Shown one piece after another: positions 11,301 through 26,300 of a stretch of DNA of 64,000 bases. Below the pieces are notes generated by a model. That model searched no databases and was not told where the DNA came from. It saw nothing but the letters and a program-made list of their open reading frames with translations. Where the stretch lies: assembly GCF_000003815.2 (NCBI RefSeq), contig NC_049986.1:12779876-12843875 (forward strand), given 5' to 3'. Position 1 is the first letter of the stretch. Every line of letters begins with the position of its first letter. Made by a program: the position numbers and the translations under genes. Source of the stretch: Branchiostoma floridae (Eukaryota; Chordata; Leptocardii; Amphioxiformes; Branchiostomatidae).

Positions 11301-14300
11301 GCCTGACTTTACGCCTTGATATGGAGCAAATTATAGACAACCGTCACTGTTTCCTTCATTTTTCCACAACCCCAGTAATGTTTTACAAAAGATGCACCAC
11401 AACATTCGCATTGGTTGATGGGTTAGAAGATTTTTATAGCCACTGGTGGGATTTCACACCCTAAAAAATGACTGTCGCCAGATAAGAAACGAAGAATTCA
11501 AATAGTAGCCAAAAATGTAACAATTCAGTTCCCGGAATGATTGTTCGGCAGGTGAAACCAGCTACCCAGGTCCTCTGCCCGATCACGTCAAATCGCTCCT
11601 GTCACTGATCTTGGAGGCTGTGTGAGGTGGTTTATGCCTGTCGCCAGATTCTGTAACAAACGTTACCACCACTAGTACGATGGTTGCCACGGTTATATAA
11701 TGCACATATAAGACTAGAAATGGCCATTTTTGTGACGCTGTACAGTTTTTCTGGCTTTCTAAAGAAAAAAGAAAGGGTTGTTGACTGTCATTTGTATCCC
11801 ACATTGCTTAACAAAATGTTGTACATAAATGACTGTAACAAACGTTACCATTGTTCGATGCTGTCTAAGCTTTCTATTTGACCTGGTGTAAAAAAGCTGC
11901 CCACTTTTCAAATGTCCCTAGGGACATCCACTTATACCTAAATGATGTAGTCAATAGGGTAAGTCCTTTAGAAGAAAACAGGGTAAAGTCTACTGTTGTA
12001 ACAAACGTTACCGGTAACGTTTGTTACATGCCCTGTAATGCATTACCAATGGGACCGAAAATAATAAGTTGCCATTTTTTGGCTATGGTTAAAAGAGGAA
12101 TTTTCCCCAACAACCAAGTAGTTTTCAGTGAAAATAAAGCCGTTTTATTTTTCGACCAAAAAAATGCCATTTTCGACATTTCAATGAGAACGAGTGTATA
12201 GTGAGTGTGTGAGTGAATTTTCTCTTGTGTTCGTCATTCAAATTTTGTATCATAAGTATGTCACCAGTAGGACATGATCTTTGAATCTGTAATCTTTTGT
12301 ACGAATTGAAGAGGAAAAGTCTCATCTGAAAACATTACACATGCCTTTTTTAATGTATCCAACGTGAGGTCACAAATCACAGTTATCTGTACATAGCTCT
12401 CCAACCTGTCTCTTGTAACCGTCTGTTTTGGCTCCATTTCCCGGATGCTTTAAATCTTGAACATACCAGTTTTGAAACTGGAATGTGCTGCCCAACCCTT
12501 TCAGCTTCCCTGGCCAAATGTTTGCAAAAATCTGTTTTACATCTGTGTTCATTTAAAAAATGACTAAACAATGTAACGCTGTTGTTTTACATTGTCTAAA
12601 TCACACCGATACATATTTTCAAGTACATACCACGTAATGAAGTTTTAAGCATAAAATTATACTACCGGTATACTTGCATATGTTGTGCACAGCATTTGTT
12701 GACCAGGTAATTCTAACATTGTGTGCTTTCTTCAAATTTATTGGTCCTTACCAGACTAGCTATGATGTGATAGTCTATGTCCATGTGAAGTTCAAATCTT
12801 GACCAAGTCAGGTGACAGTATCCTTAGTACGAAATAGCCTTGAACTTCGCATAGCAAATGTGACCCCACAGCGATAATCCTCCCTAAGAATGTGAACTAT
12901 TTGTAGTACAATGTTTGTACTTTTTCTGTCAACACTCAAACAACTGACTGTGCCATTACTGATATTTTCCCTGCAGTATGTCAATGTGTCACTAGGCGGT
13001 GCTCATGTACTGTACTGCAACCTGACTCATCTGACTTTGTATTTTGTACCTCAAAAAACAAAACTGCCTACTACCATACCACATCAGAATTCAAAGTATA
13101 TCTAACATTGGTTAAATTCATGAAAAATATAGATTCTGCTCTAAAAGGATGGGCTAGTTTTATCAACTTCCAACTTCCTGATGATGTCACAAAGGAAGTG
13201 ACCAATGACAGGCCGCAGGTCCCACAGGTAATTGTATCCCATGAGACTTTATCATCATTTCCAGATCCAAAGGAAGTAATGACAGGTTACCCAGACCCTC
13301 CCTTTCAGAGGATGTGTGAGAGAAACCCTTGATTCTATCTTACACTTTGTAGGTCCTAAATTAGTCTAAGTCTTGACACAATGTTTAGTTATTGTAACTT
13401 TTTTGGTTTCCAAAGCTTAAGCAGAGTTTTTTTTACCCTCATAAGATTGTTTTGTACACATTGAAAGCAAGATTTATGGTCTAACAAACCCCTTTTAGAC
13501 CCACTGGTGATCCCTTCTGCAAAAGTCAGCACATTCCTGGTGTTCACATCACATCCTTGTAACAACAGTTTGTCCCAACTACTTCCTTTGCACTTTGGCT
13601 TTATCAAGGAAAGATCAGAAATTGTCAAACTCTAGAGGAGGTACCATCTTTATTTGTGGGACCTCTTTTCCTCACAATGACCATTGCTGATTCAAAAGGA
13701 GAGGATTCCAAGAGTCATTATAGAGGTAAATTACAGCTGATATACAATTAATTTGGTCTTACTTTTAATTGTTGATCAACACAAGTAACTTTAATACAGA
13801 ACAGTAAAGTTGGGTTGACTCAATAATCCTACACTGTTTAAGTCTTTCACTATTATTTCTGCCAGCCATGCACTTTGAGTATATCTTGTAACATAAGATT
13901 TTTGACAAGGCTAGTAGGGGAAATGTTTATGATTGGAACAACAGAAATACCGTAGAAATATGTAATATGTAGTCTAGTCAGAAAACGAAAAAAAAGTATT
14001 CCAACTTCTTGTATGCCATTCAACTCTTCTTGTTATTTTTTTTGTTCTTCTGTTTTAGAAAAGTTGCAAATGCCCTGACATTTTTTTTTAATTCTGTTGA
14101 TATTAGTCTAATTAGAATGTTTTGGTTGGAATGTGTCACATTGTTGATATAACAGTGTCCTTGACACAGTAATACAATTTGATCGATTTTATTTGCAAGT
14201 TTTTCTATCCTTTGCAACAGTTTATTTCATCATTTGTATAAACTGTGTACTGTCCCTGTTAAACCTATAGTCCATGACCTACAGCCATGGAATATCCCCT

Positions 14301-17300
14301 GTAGTGTCACATGTCAGCAGTACCTGTGCCCACTCAACCAAGACTTGTTTTCTTTGTGCCCTGCCAGATATTTACAAGATGCACTCAAGCTCCCTCCCCA
14401 GAGCCCTGCCGGCCAATCAGAACTTCCTCCTGCCGTCACATGACCTGAAGATAAGGCGAGCAAATGGCACCCTGCTGTCCCAGCGCAGGCAGGGTGGGAG
14501 TTTGAAAGAAAAGTAAGTCCGACTGTTTGCCATGATCTTATGACTTGTAACAGGTGTTGGGCATTCAATTCAAACAGTCAATAAGGAAAGGATGCCACCA
14601 AGATTTGCAGTAATAGCATAGCAGGGTTGGAAAAGTCGAATCTTTGGACCATACGGAACAAGGTTTGTTGTGTTAAGCTGAAGGTAAGTGATCATTATTA
14701 CTTTACATACTGTTAATTATTAACTGTCCATTTGTAGCCATAATCAAAGGCTTGACATATGGTGAATAATACATATTCTAACTTTGGACCGTGAGGTGGT
14801 ACTATGTATGCTGCAGAAGTACAAGTTGTCCCCGTAATTTGGGTGGTCTGCTGAGAACAGTCTCTCTCCAAGACAGCCTGTGTAATCCATTATACGTAAG
14901 GAGACATGCCCCTGTGTCTTGGGTTTCCATTAAGATGCTGCAGTCAGGAAGTTAAGGAAGGAAACATTCTTGCTGAATGGAGCTATTACATAGTGTGACT
15001 AACACAAGGTCACTGCAATTTGTAGAGGGCCCTGTGAAGGTTAAAGGGTGTCTCAGGTTGGAAATTGAAGTGTTACTGTTAGACAAGGGGAACTAAAGTG
15101 TTTGCACTAGCACACAGGTGTAACCTATAGTTGTACAAACAGTGATGGGATTCTGTTGCAACAAAGGGTTTCATAATACAAGGGTAGCTCTAGTGGGAGG
15201 GGAGGGGTAAAACAGTCATCTTTGTTGTGTCAACAAAATTCCTTCTGGGAGATTGTTTTAATAGTGATTGACAAGAAGGCAGACCTTAAAGGTATACTCA
15301 ATGCCTAATAAAGGGTTAATAATTCACTACAACAAGATCTCTGGGTCAGATGGTCAGCTTTCAGAGTATTGAGGAGACTGAATCTTTAAGTTTTCTTTTC
15401 AACATCTTGCTTGCATGACTGACACTGCCATCATAAACAATAGTGATATCTAGCTCATAATTGATTTCTCCAATGAAGGGTAAACTGAACATGATATATA
15501 TATATCCACCAACACGCATCATGACCTTGCATGACCCATGATGACATCACTAATAATGTGTAAACCTGTCTCAGGAGAGGAAATATCTCACCTATCTATG
15601 ACCATAAAAGGAAACATGTCACAACCTCAAGGCTTCCATGAAACAACAGAAAAACCTTCATGCAAATTTGTCTGTTTCACCCTTTCAATAATTTTTTCTA
15701 TCTCTCATTTCCAAGTCAGAGAAAGTTGTGAAACTCTATAGAAACGGGACTACAGACCCGTTGCTTACATTGATTAGCCTACATGACATTACAGTTCTGG
15801 ACCATGTCACAGGCCATATGGCATGTATGTTCACTGTTAATGTAATGAACTGTGCCTTGCTAATCAATCTAAAAGAACAAAATCACTCTCATCCCTGTAT
15901 CCTGATGTTAAACAGGACTGATTAAAATTTAAGGGTTAATAGTTTACATGAGGTAACCTTGGTAAACTCCAAAACAATGAGATGTAACCCATCTGGCTTG
16001 GCCTTTCTTCCCGTTTCCTTGACTGTTGATCCCAGCTTGTGCATTTGGGTCACAGTTTTGAGAGAAAGTATGTGCGATATTTGCCACTGGCCTGAAGGTT
16101 ATCAGATAAGGGGAAAGGGCCCGACCACAAATTGTTGTGGGTGAGAATGTCCTCCACACTGGAGATAAAGCTTGATGAGTTGAATTGCAAATTGCAATAA
16201 CTGTATCTTGATCAACATGAATATGTTATTGCACAAATTCAAAATTCTGTGAGTACAAAACCTCGTGATTAGAAAGGTAGTTTAATATATCATAAAATTC
16301 ACTTGTCATTCTTGCACAAAGAATTTTATGGTATATACTTCCGAAATCAAATACATTGTATTTCTTGAAAAACACTCACACACACACACACACACACACA
16401 CATGAAATCGCCCGAGGTTTCTTTTATTTTAGGACCTAGCCGTACAAATTGCGAAGTTGTGGTAACTTCAACTTGTCCTGAAGGGAAGTTGTTTCCCCAC
16501 TTCTGAAAGTTTCTTTTAGTCGTTGTACATATCAAGTCCAAGGTCTGTTTCCACTTTATAGAAAATTCCTTAGATTGTTGGATTAGTTCAGATAAGGACG
16601 AAGAATTATCTTTCAAATAAATAAATTCAGTAGAAGTAAAGTTGGCCTTCAAGTGAAAACAGGTGTAGGCATTCCCCTTATGTCATCAGAAAGTTATTTG
16701 ATGTCAGTTCCTTGCTGAGGAAGGAAGTTTGTTAGATAATACCCTCAGACAACCAAACTGCGCTGTTTTGTATCTGAGCAAACCCTTGTGTATCCTTCAG
16801 AGGGAACTGTCTACTGGCTACTGCCATCTCTTCGTTCTTAGACTTATGCTTGAACTGAAGAGTTAGATTTTTAATTTGAAAGGCAAAGACAAACTTGTGT
16901 AAAGAATTTGTCCTTGATTTACAGAAGGAGCTTTTTTATGGTCAGTAAAGAACAATGACTTTTGTATGGTCAACTACAAAATAGAAATTAATCCTGGAAA
17001 TTCTACTTACTTTATTCTGTTCGATTCTTATGCTATATTGATAACAATGTCAAATGACCCAGAATTCCCCATATCCTGCGGTGCAGTTCACATTGAACAG
17101 GACCCCCTGTCCTACAGTCTTTTGTCCTTTTGTTATTCCTACCACACCTAACAGGTTAACCTCAGCGCCACGCCCAAGCACAATGTTCAGATCAAATCCA
17201 ACCACACCTTTTGTTATGACGGCATGGATGATTGACAGCTGAAAAGGACAGCTCAGTCACGGATGTGTCGACTTGTTCTTTTCACATAACTTTTGTTTTG

Positions 17301-20300
17301 TTCACATTGAGGTTTCCTGTCAAAGTTCTACAGATTACCTGGAACTGTTCCATACAATATTGTGAGGGGAGTATAATTACCATCCAAGTTCACTTGAACG
17401 TAAGACACACGTCATACAGAAAATTGAAGCTTGACGCATGTTTGTTTTGCACCAGCCTGACTCTCAGGTAGCAGGACACTGCATTGTGCTTCTGCACATT
17501 GCGTGTAGGCCCATTATTTGGTACACACCCCCTTCAATAATAAAATAACAAAACTCAAAGGCACTAGGAATGAAAGAAAATGTGTGTTATAAAATTTCTT
17601 TGAATATCTGAAGAAGTTTGAGAGAGATATAGCATCTTAGAAAATAAAATGAAGGCCTTATTGTTTAAACCGGGTCCTGTTCAAAGAATACTAGCCAAAC
17701 AAAACTGTTTTGTCGTTATTATGCCAGCGGTATTCTAGTCACAACTCACCTTTGACCTAGTAAAGCCTCATAATCCATTACTCTAAGCTCTCCTTGTATA
17801 GTTCCTTTGCATTTTTCAGTGACCACTTTCATTGCTACTAAATTATATTGGGTGGATGATATTTGATTTGATTTGATTTATTTATTGTTGACTGTTATCA
17901 TCCCAGGGGGTCTATACACATGTATTTACTTTGTATGATTGCTATATGGCTCCTACAACTTTAGTACAAGTCCTGGAAGTGCCAGAGAATATATCAAACG
18001 GGACTGAATAAAGTGCTAAAATGCAGGAGATCACCAGTGCTAAAGGAGACTTGACAGCTTCAGTACAGTATGTTGGCTGACCTTGTGATGTGACACATGT
18101 TGAGAGGTGACCTATTTCTACACCTGTGTCTCTTCCCCCTGCAACTCATTTGCATATACAAGATAAACCATTGTGGCAGGTGTGAAAGCTACTAGCATTT
18201 ACAAGCACATACTAAATCATTAGTCATTGCTGGTTATCCTTTCCATGTTTAACACTTTTATAAAGCCTGTTCCCCTCTCACTCTCAGGAAAGTTAGATTA
18301 CTATAATTAGATACAAGGAGCTTTTATCAACTTGGTTAGATATTATCTTTGCTGGTGTAATCTGTGTGGGAGAATTTTCTTTCTGCTGAGAACAAACATA
18401 TCTAGATCCAAATCTTTTACTTTGTCATTGCTCTAGTTTCCTTCTTGTCAGTAATTCTGTTTTGAAAAAAAGAAAACTGATTAAACCATTTTAAAAAATC
18501 AGCCCACCCCTACAGGTGTAAAGGAATGGTTTAGCCCTTCCTGTACTCTTCAGGCCAGCCCTTCCCTTTGTCGTTATAAAACAGGTTCCGCAGGTTCGTT
18601 TGCAGCTGATTACTTTAGTGTTTTGGCGGCGTCAGACGCTGTGCACCATCATTCAATTGTCTCTGTCGGATCAATGGATGGGTGTATTACAGCTGTGCTT
18701 ACTGTACTGGAAGGTGTGGAAAGATACTAGTAGTAGAAAGTGTCTGTGTCTGTTCTCCGCTGGCGCTGTCTTTGCCGTGTGACAACAGTTAAAGGTAAGG
18801 GAAAGTTAGGGGAGGTTTTTGAATTATGTTTGTCTGTTGTTGTTGCATAATCAGTTGTCTGTATTCTCAGGTGTTGTTGTTTGCGTTATTACAACTGTAG
18901 GAAATTTGAAATAGTTTTAAAACTGGACACGAATGTTGTCGATACCAAGAGGGTTGTTATTATGTTATCAGGGTGTAATCTATATCATTGTCATTAGGAA
19001 GGTAGTAATTCTGATAAGAGCAACTAAAAGAAGACAACTGTCACACCAATACCAGCACCGGTGTTCAGTTTCTTGAGTCCTAATCTTGTTCATAAGCACA
19101 CACACATTTGAGGCATAAGCTGTTAGGACATTGTCAAGTCCTGGAACATATCTTTACCCTGCCATGCATGGATGCTCTTGTTTTTGGTTTTCTGCTACCG
19201 GATCTAATGTGTATGTGAATTCTATTGGTTTCACTGGTCTGAAAGGCATGAATTGGAATACTGCTTCATGAGTATTATGTACAACTTCTGTTGTCACTCT
19301 GAATTCCATATACATGTGTATTGAGTGCCAGTCTTTGTGTAGATTTCCATATAGAAGTCTATTTGCCAACTGACTCTGTAAGCCTCTATTTACTTTGCAA
19401 AGCAAACTGCCCTCCCCCTCACACCTATCCCATTATTTGTAGTATTAGCACATACTCACCAATGTATTAGTACTTGGGTGTGATGGGCATGACAATGGCC
19501 ACCCCCTCTTGTGGGTCTATAGGCTATAAACATAATACAGTCACAGGACTGGTCAAGTATCTTTCCATACAAAAAGGTAAGAATACTGTACTTTCATGCT
19601 AACATCCTCTGATTCCTGACACTATTTAAAGAACAAGAATTACAGTAAGCTGTTGACAGCTACATAAAGAACAGGTCCATGAACCAGGTGGAGACCAGAT
19701 GAATTTCATTAGCTGTATAAGGAACCCTGAAGCCATAGTGTCAATCAAAGTTTAGCTATCATATAAAAACAGACAAGAAAGAAGTCAATGAACCAACAAT
19801 AATTGACCAGTTGTAGATGTCTTGACATAAAAGATACTGGATATTCCAGAAACAGATTTTCATCTCTACCTAAAAATTTTCCCGATAGCTTTTAGAGAGA
19901 AAATTGTAATACATGTATAATGTTTGTCTATAAAACATTCATAAGAGGCTTTCAAGTCAAAGAAGATAAGCATATCTTTTTGCTCATCATGTAGTTGTGT
20001 ATTCATGCACATAATTTCACATACCTTTATCTTTTTGTCTTCATAACATTAAATTTTAACATTAAAGTTTGCCGCTAGATACGTAAGCCTCACATTCTGA
20101 ATAGTGGTTCCCAAAAGTACCATAAAACAAACCATCTGGAGAAGTGTATTCAGACCAAGCACCATGCCTAATGAAGGACCATACCCACTGTTATACGGTA
20201 TGGCACATAATGCTTGGTCACCTAGCAACACACATTATCATAATGCATGTGATTCGTCATGAGTACCATGGTGTAACGTGGGAAGCCTCACTTGGTGAAG

Positions 20301-23300
20301 ATTCCAGCAGAGGAGCAGGAGGGTAAACTTGTACCTAAAGATCATATATGGGTGAGAGCTGGCAGTGTCAGGACTTTTCAGTGAGAGGATTTGAAAAAAA
20401 AAGCCCTCATCATCCCCAAGATAATGATTCATAGGAGTATCTTCAACATGGCTTGGTAAGTTCTAAATCTAGATATTCTTTTATGCCGTCAGAACATACT
20501 GTATTGTTCAAGTTTTTTTTTTTATTATTGCTTTTTCTATTAGTTTGTTTTTACTCTTTTAGAACAACTTAGTACAAAAACAGTAGAAAGTGACAATTCT
20601 ATGGATTTTTTTACCTAGAGCAAATTTTAGCAGCGTAGAATATCACTATCAGTTCATCAACAAATGGAAATTTGAATTTCCAGCAAAGCATTCCTGAGGG
20701 AACACTTGAGTAGGCATCTAATCTACGAGAAAATTCATCTGAATCAGTCAGTTATGTCTTTGAGGAAAGGAGAACTGTACATGTATGAACTACACCCAAT
20801 ATGTCTTCATTCAGGAAGGTTGCTAAAGAAGAAATTGTCATTGAATTTGTCTTATAGATATATCAAGTGAAAGTAAAAGTTACGTTTTGGTCATAAATGG
20901 TTGAGATTGTCCCTCGAGATATGATGTATTAAAAACAAAAGGCCTCCGCAATCATACGGTATTGTTATTATAAGTCAGAAAACCATGTGAGGGAGCACTT
21001 TGGGACCATCACAATCATTGTCATGTTATTTGATAGGCTTTCTCTCAAGATTAGTCCAGCATTGAACTAGAATAGAAATGCTAAAACAGAGGTGTTCACT
21101 TGTGAGCAGTCATCATTTCAAACTTTCAAAGGGTTACCCACATTGTATTCAGGTAGGATGAGAAATATTGATTGCTTAATGTTGTCAATTTTATTCAAAA
21201 TTTTATCACAATACAGAATAAATAGAATGCTGTTAAATGTATTTTGATAGGCTTTGATGCTACAATGTACATTGGTATAAAAAAGTAAAGTGTTAGTTAA
21301 CACTTTTTTATCAAAAGCAGGGAAAAGCAGAGCGAAAATTGAGGCCTCAGCAACACTGGTATACACACCCAATATGTAATACCCCTCTGTAATGGTCACT
21401 ACCTGTGGCTGGAGCATCCCAATGGACAATTTAGCCATCCAGAGAGAGCCCCGTGTAATTGAGACCAATGGAACATACAATCTGCCCATTAGGTATGGAG
21501 ATAACTAGTGGGGGAAACTCAGGCCTGGGTAAGAGGAAATGGCAGGATTAATGAGGCAAGCCATTACCTGTTGTTAGGAGATGGGCCTGCTGATTACCCC
21601 ATCATGATACAGGTTTTGTGCCAGGATGCTGTGTTAACTAGTGGACATATGGTATCCTAAGGTTTGGGATATATTATAACGCTATTTGCAGCAAAACATA
21701 TGATCTTTAGGTTGCCTTTTGCTTTGAAGCCTTGTCAGATTGCTATGGAGATGAAATGACCATATGTATCTGGAATCATGGATCTGCATGTAAACTGGAC
21801 TAAGTGTATTATAGCTGTGGTTATTACCAGTAGATTTTCTTCTGTAAAAATACAATATTGCCTCTGGTAAGTTTGTCAAAATGTCATGCAATATTACGAT
21901 AAGAGAAAATGGACCTTGATTCTCCTTAAAATTTGTTACGGAAGGATTGATATTTATGAAAGATTTACATGATGCACTGGTTAGTAAGTGGTAATGTGTG
22001 ATCTGATATGATTTATCAGTTGACCCCACATCAATCAATGAATCAGATAAATTTCTGTGCTTTTATAATTAGTACGAAAGAAATTAATTCATTTCGTATA
22101 GCCCTGCACATGCTGTTTCGCAGTTATTCGATCCTGTTCAGAGAGTCAACTTACAAACGTGAATGTGGAGCTAGAACAGGTTCCATACTTGACCTTAGCA
22201 TTGCACAGGATGTTGACAACACAACTGGGAGGGCGGCTTACACCCCCTAAACATGACGTCAAGGCGTGGCTCTGTCAAGATGAATTGCAGCGGTTGACAT
22301 GAACGTTAATGTGCAGGAGGTATCATGTAGGCTGGGTTCATGACTTGAAGATGAATGTACGGCTATATTTACTGCCGGTGTCTGTTCTAGGTAACAATCT
22401 GCTGCTATATGAAGTCCAAGGGTCAGGAGGCTGTGGTCGGGGCCACACAATATTAGCTGTTAGCAAGTTCTGCAGGAAAACGTGCAATATTCACTGTATT
22501 TCAATGTGTACGCCAGGTTGCGTGCCAACAAGCAAGCTTAGACGATTAAGAAGACTTTCTGCCATGTTGCGGTCAGCACTCATTTATTTTTCTAAACCCT
22601 AGATACCCTTTTTTAGTTCAAGGATAGATTATTTTGTGTGATAGTCTGAAGATAATATCTCTAACTCTGTCTCTTCTTATCTTGCAGCTTGAAACCATCA
22701 AATTGCAGCACTCAGGTAAGAACGAGTTTGATTCTTGAAAGTCCCATTGTGATCGCCAATGTTTGTGCTGGGTGTGTTTTGTAAATTTGTCCAGAGGATA
22801 TTCCAGGATAGCCTGATTAAATCTCGCTTATAGCAGCCCGCCAAACATCCGCCGGCCCCCGCGGGGAGGGGCCAGTTACAGCCCTGGACAGCGGAGTTTG
22901 TGTTACACAGACTAATTCCAGGACACTTTCATATGTATGTTTTAGATTAGAGAGCCTGTATGCTTGCCATGAGTAGATTTGTCTTTTGTACTTGATGGTT
23001 GTAAAGCTTCTAAGCCGATCTGACTTTGCGCAAGTCTCTTTGTTTTTGTTTGAGAGCTTGTTGTCTCGTTCAAGTGATGCGTGTCTGTCGTCACGTTTTC
23101 CAAGGGCGTTCTGATGTTGGATTAATTTGATAAGGGTTTGACAGGAAATTGATACAACTTTCGACCAAACAATACAAACTATTTCCGTCATCTGTCTGTC
23201 CTGTCAACCTTCAACTCCAAGCAGGCAAAAACTCCATGTGTACAACATGCAACCATAAAACGGTTGCATACCTTTAAAATGTGTCATCTGAATAATTACT

Positions 23301-26300
23301 CACACTTAAGTTAAAGCAGTGTAAGTTTTGTGTAAACAATATGTTGAAGAGGAATGACAAAAATGCTCATTAAAATGTTCCTTTCCTCTACAACATTTCA
23401 TTCACAAATTATGTGAATTCATGTAGTATTAGCTTCAAAAAGAGCCATTTTGACTGTAACTAAACTGAATTCATGATGTACCGAATCCTAATTATGAAAC
23501 ATTCAGGCTGACCTTGTAACTTGAGGGTCCCCCCCCTTCCCAGACCTGTCTGTGAGAAGTGTCAGGGCGTTGCTCTTATGTTGACCCTGCATGTTTGGGA
23601 TTCCTCATGCTTTCCAACCATCTGCACCTATCTCAGCCATAAATGCAGAACTTCATCATAAATGTCACCGACCAGGAGATAGCACTGAGCGGGAATGATC
23701 ACACTCTGGTGAAAGGGAAGACGTTTTATTAGAAGGTTGTGTGATGTCTGTTCAGACACTGATGTTGGCCTATGACATGACAGACATACCAACCATATCT
23801 ACATTGTACTGTCAGGGTCGTCACTTCAAGCCTGGTTATGTTAAATTCTTTATGCTGGAAAATACCATTATCTAATAATAGCAGGCATTATGGGCATTTC
23901 TTTGTATCATATAGATTGATAGTATGATTATGCACAGCAAACTTGTGTATGAATTAATAATGTGTACCTTGGGAGGGATGTGCATTTTCATTTATAAGGA
24001 ATACAAAGTTTTGTCCTTAATTGAAAATTGATCAAATTGTGGTCCATCAATCATTTTATGGTCAAACACAAATCACATTTCTTAGAAGAAACCCTTAATG
24101 TATTGAGCTTTGATAAATGAATTGCTAAAACTGTTTTCTTCCTACTTTCTTCCTAATGATAATTGGATGCCATAATCAATATTGATGAAATTCTGTTTTG
24201 ACAGTATTAAGATTGGAGGAACACCCATTTCAAAGTTTCAATTTGTGGGAACATGTTTTTTCTGTTATCTATTTTGTAGTCCTCCATAAACCCCTTTACT
24301 TCCAACATGCTTTTAAGAAAATGATGTCCCGAACTCTTCTGGGAAATCATGTCAAACTAAGAAGGTTAATTTTTACAGTCTTCTCAGGAGTCTTCTTGCA
24401 TAAAAGCCCTTCTGCCAAACATGTCAGTACAGAAAATTTAAATGACTTCAAACCCTTCCAGGCCAATGCAGGTTTCCAACCAGTTCCAGTAAGAGAAATC
24501 ATGTAAGACATGTTCTGCTTTAGATATACACGTATTAGATTTCTCCCAACATATCACCTAGATACAGAAAATGTATTGACTAAATGCCCTTCTAGACCAA
24601 AGTACATTTCTTCCCAGTCTCTCCAGAGAGCATGATGTCATGTGTGTTCACACTGCAGGTTATCTGTTGTTTAGTGAGACAAAGTAAGCGTGTAATTGTG
24701 AGTGGCAAGCACCATAATCTCCTCCCCACCAACACCAGAACGGGCTGAATTATTCATATCAGGAAACTTGATTACTGAGGATTCATGCAGCAGGAAAGAT
24801 GTACTATCACGAGCAAACATTACAAATCATACTCCAGCTAGCTACTATTGATGTATTTCAGAGCCTCTCAATTTTTCATCACTCATGAACAAAGTTGTTT
24901 ATTCTGTGTTGTCTTGATTGTTATTTAGTCGGCATTAGACAATGTTAGAATAGTGGCATTCGCCACCTGCTTTGTCTGATTTTTTAAAAGTCCCTTGCTA
25001 TCTAATACCTAAACAAATTTATAGATTTTAATCAAGGAGGGCTAATCATACCTTTCATTCTCTCCTGCAAAATTTCTAATAAAAAGTAAAGGTGTCGTGT
25101 GCAGTAGTTGCAATATAGTGGTAGATTTCTATACTTACAACTTCACATACATTACATTTGAACTAGAACAGGTGCATACTTCAGAGATGAGTGTCATCGC
25201 TGATAGGATTATTCCCTAGTGGGGGGGGCCCACAAATTCACTTATGGTCCATTTGTCTGGGCCCCATAGGACATGTAGGAGGTTTTGTGACATTTTTCCT
25301 CCTTGATTTACAGACATTTGTTCTATGCAGCCAAATCCTCTTCATTTTGAAAATTATACAAGAAAGATTAAGCCAATATCAAGATTTTAACTTCATATCT
25401 GTGTATACACTTTGCATTTTTCCTTCAGCCCCTAACTATGAACTTAATCTTATCTATGACGAGTCATGAAAACTAGAGAACAGATGGTATGAGAACTAAT
25501 AACAGTTTGTAGAATCATAGGCAGCTTCCCATCATTAAGCCACTTGTTTTCCTCCACAGCCTAATTCCCTGCCATGCCATGTGTAGAATATGAACAATGA
25601 AGTAATCAATTTGTGCAATGCTCCCTCTCTGGGTGTTATGTCTCCGTAAGTAATATGTAGTTAAATTGCACACCAAAAATCGATTGAAACTGACTTGAAG
25701 AAAATTGATGCCAACAGACTTGAAGACTACAGCCTAATCAATGCCACTGTGAGAGGGTCTGCATGGGGGTTCTGACAACGATTTACGCTAAATTCAGGAT
25801 GGCTGACTACGCTTTACGTTAAATTCACGAAGGCTACCAACGCTTTACGCTTCATCCCACTACGAATTACGTAAAATAAAATAGCTTCCCTACAAATTAT
25901 AGGAAATTTAAAGGCCTGCCTACGCCTTACGGAAAAGAGCAATGCAGACCCAGTCCTGTGAGGCAATCATTTCTTCAGCTGCATAAAAAACAATCCTCCA
26001 CAGAACCATAAATCACAGCTAGAGACACTCTAAACAAGCCATCCACGTGTATGATATGTGGTGCTCATCAAAATTTCAACGACCACCTGGCTCCAACATG
26101 AAGAACGTAAGCGAGTTTGTCTCCTTCCAAATTAACAGACTACGATCCATCAATCCTGTATATCCCAACAAAACATCAGAGCGGTGAAGCCCAAAATGCC
26201 ATCCACTCATGCACACAAGGGTTACAAAAGATTTATCTATGCTTGGAGCAGAGGTAGGCCATCACATGTCAGGAGGCAGGAGTCTGCCGATGTTTCATCC

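Larger units (their letters stand above)
14513..22687 (+). other. BCAR3: Intron between coding exons 3 and 4 of the BCAR3-like gene
   Basis: Contains a (CA)n run at about 16375-16402, the candidate alternative promoter and exon at 18575-18794, and a tgattt repeat near 17857-17885 that may be a retroposon tail. Otherwise no feature seen. Confidence 0.5.

Noticed and set aside
16347..16652. 101-codon minus-strand ORF ending in a Val/Cys run
   Set aside because: The run is translation of the (CA)n repeat; no homology elsewhere.
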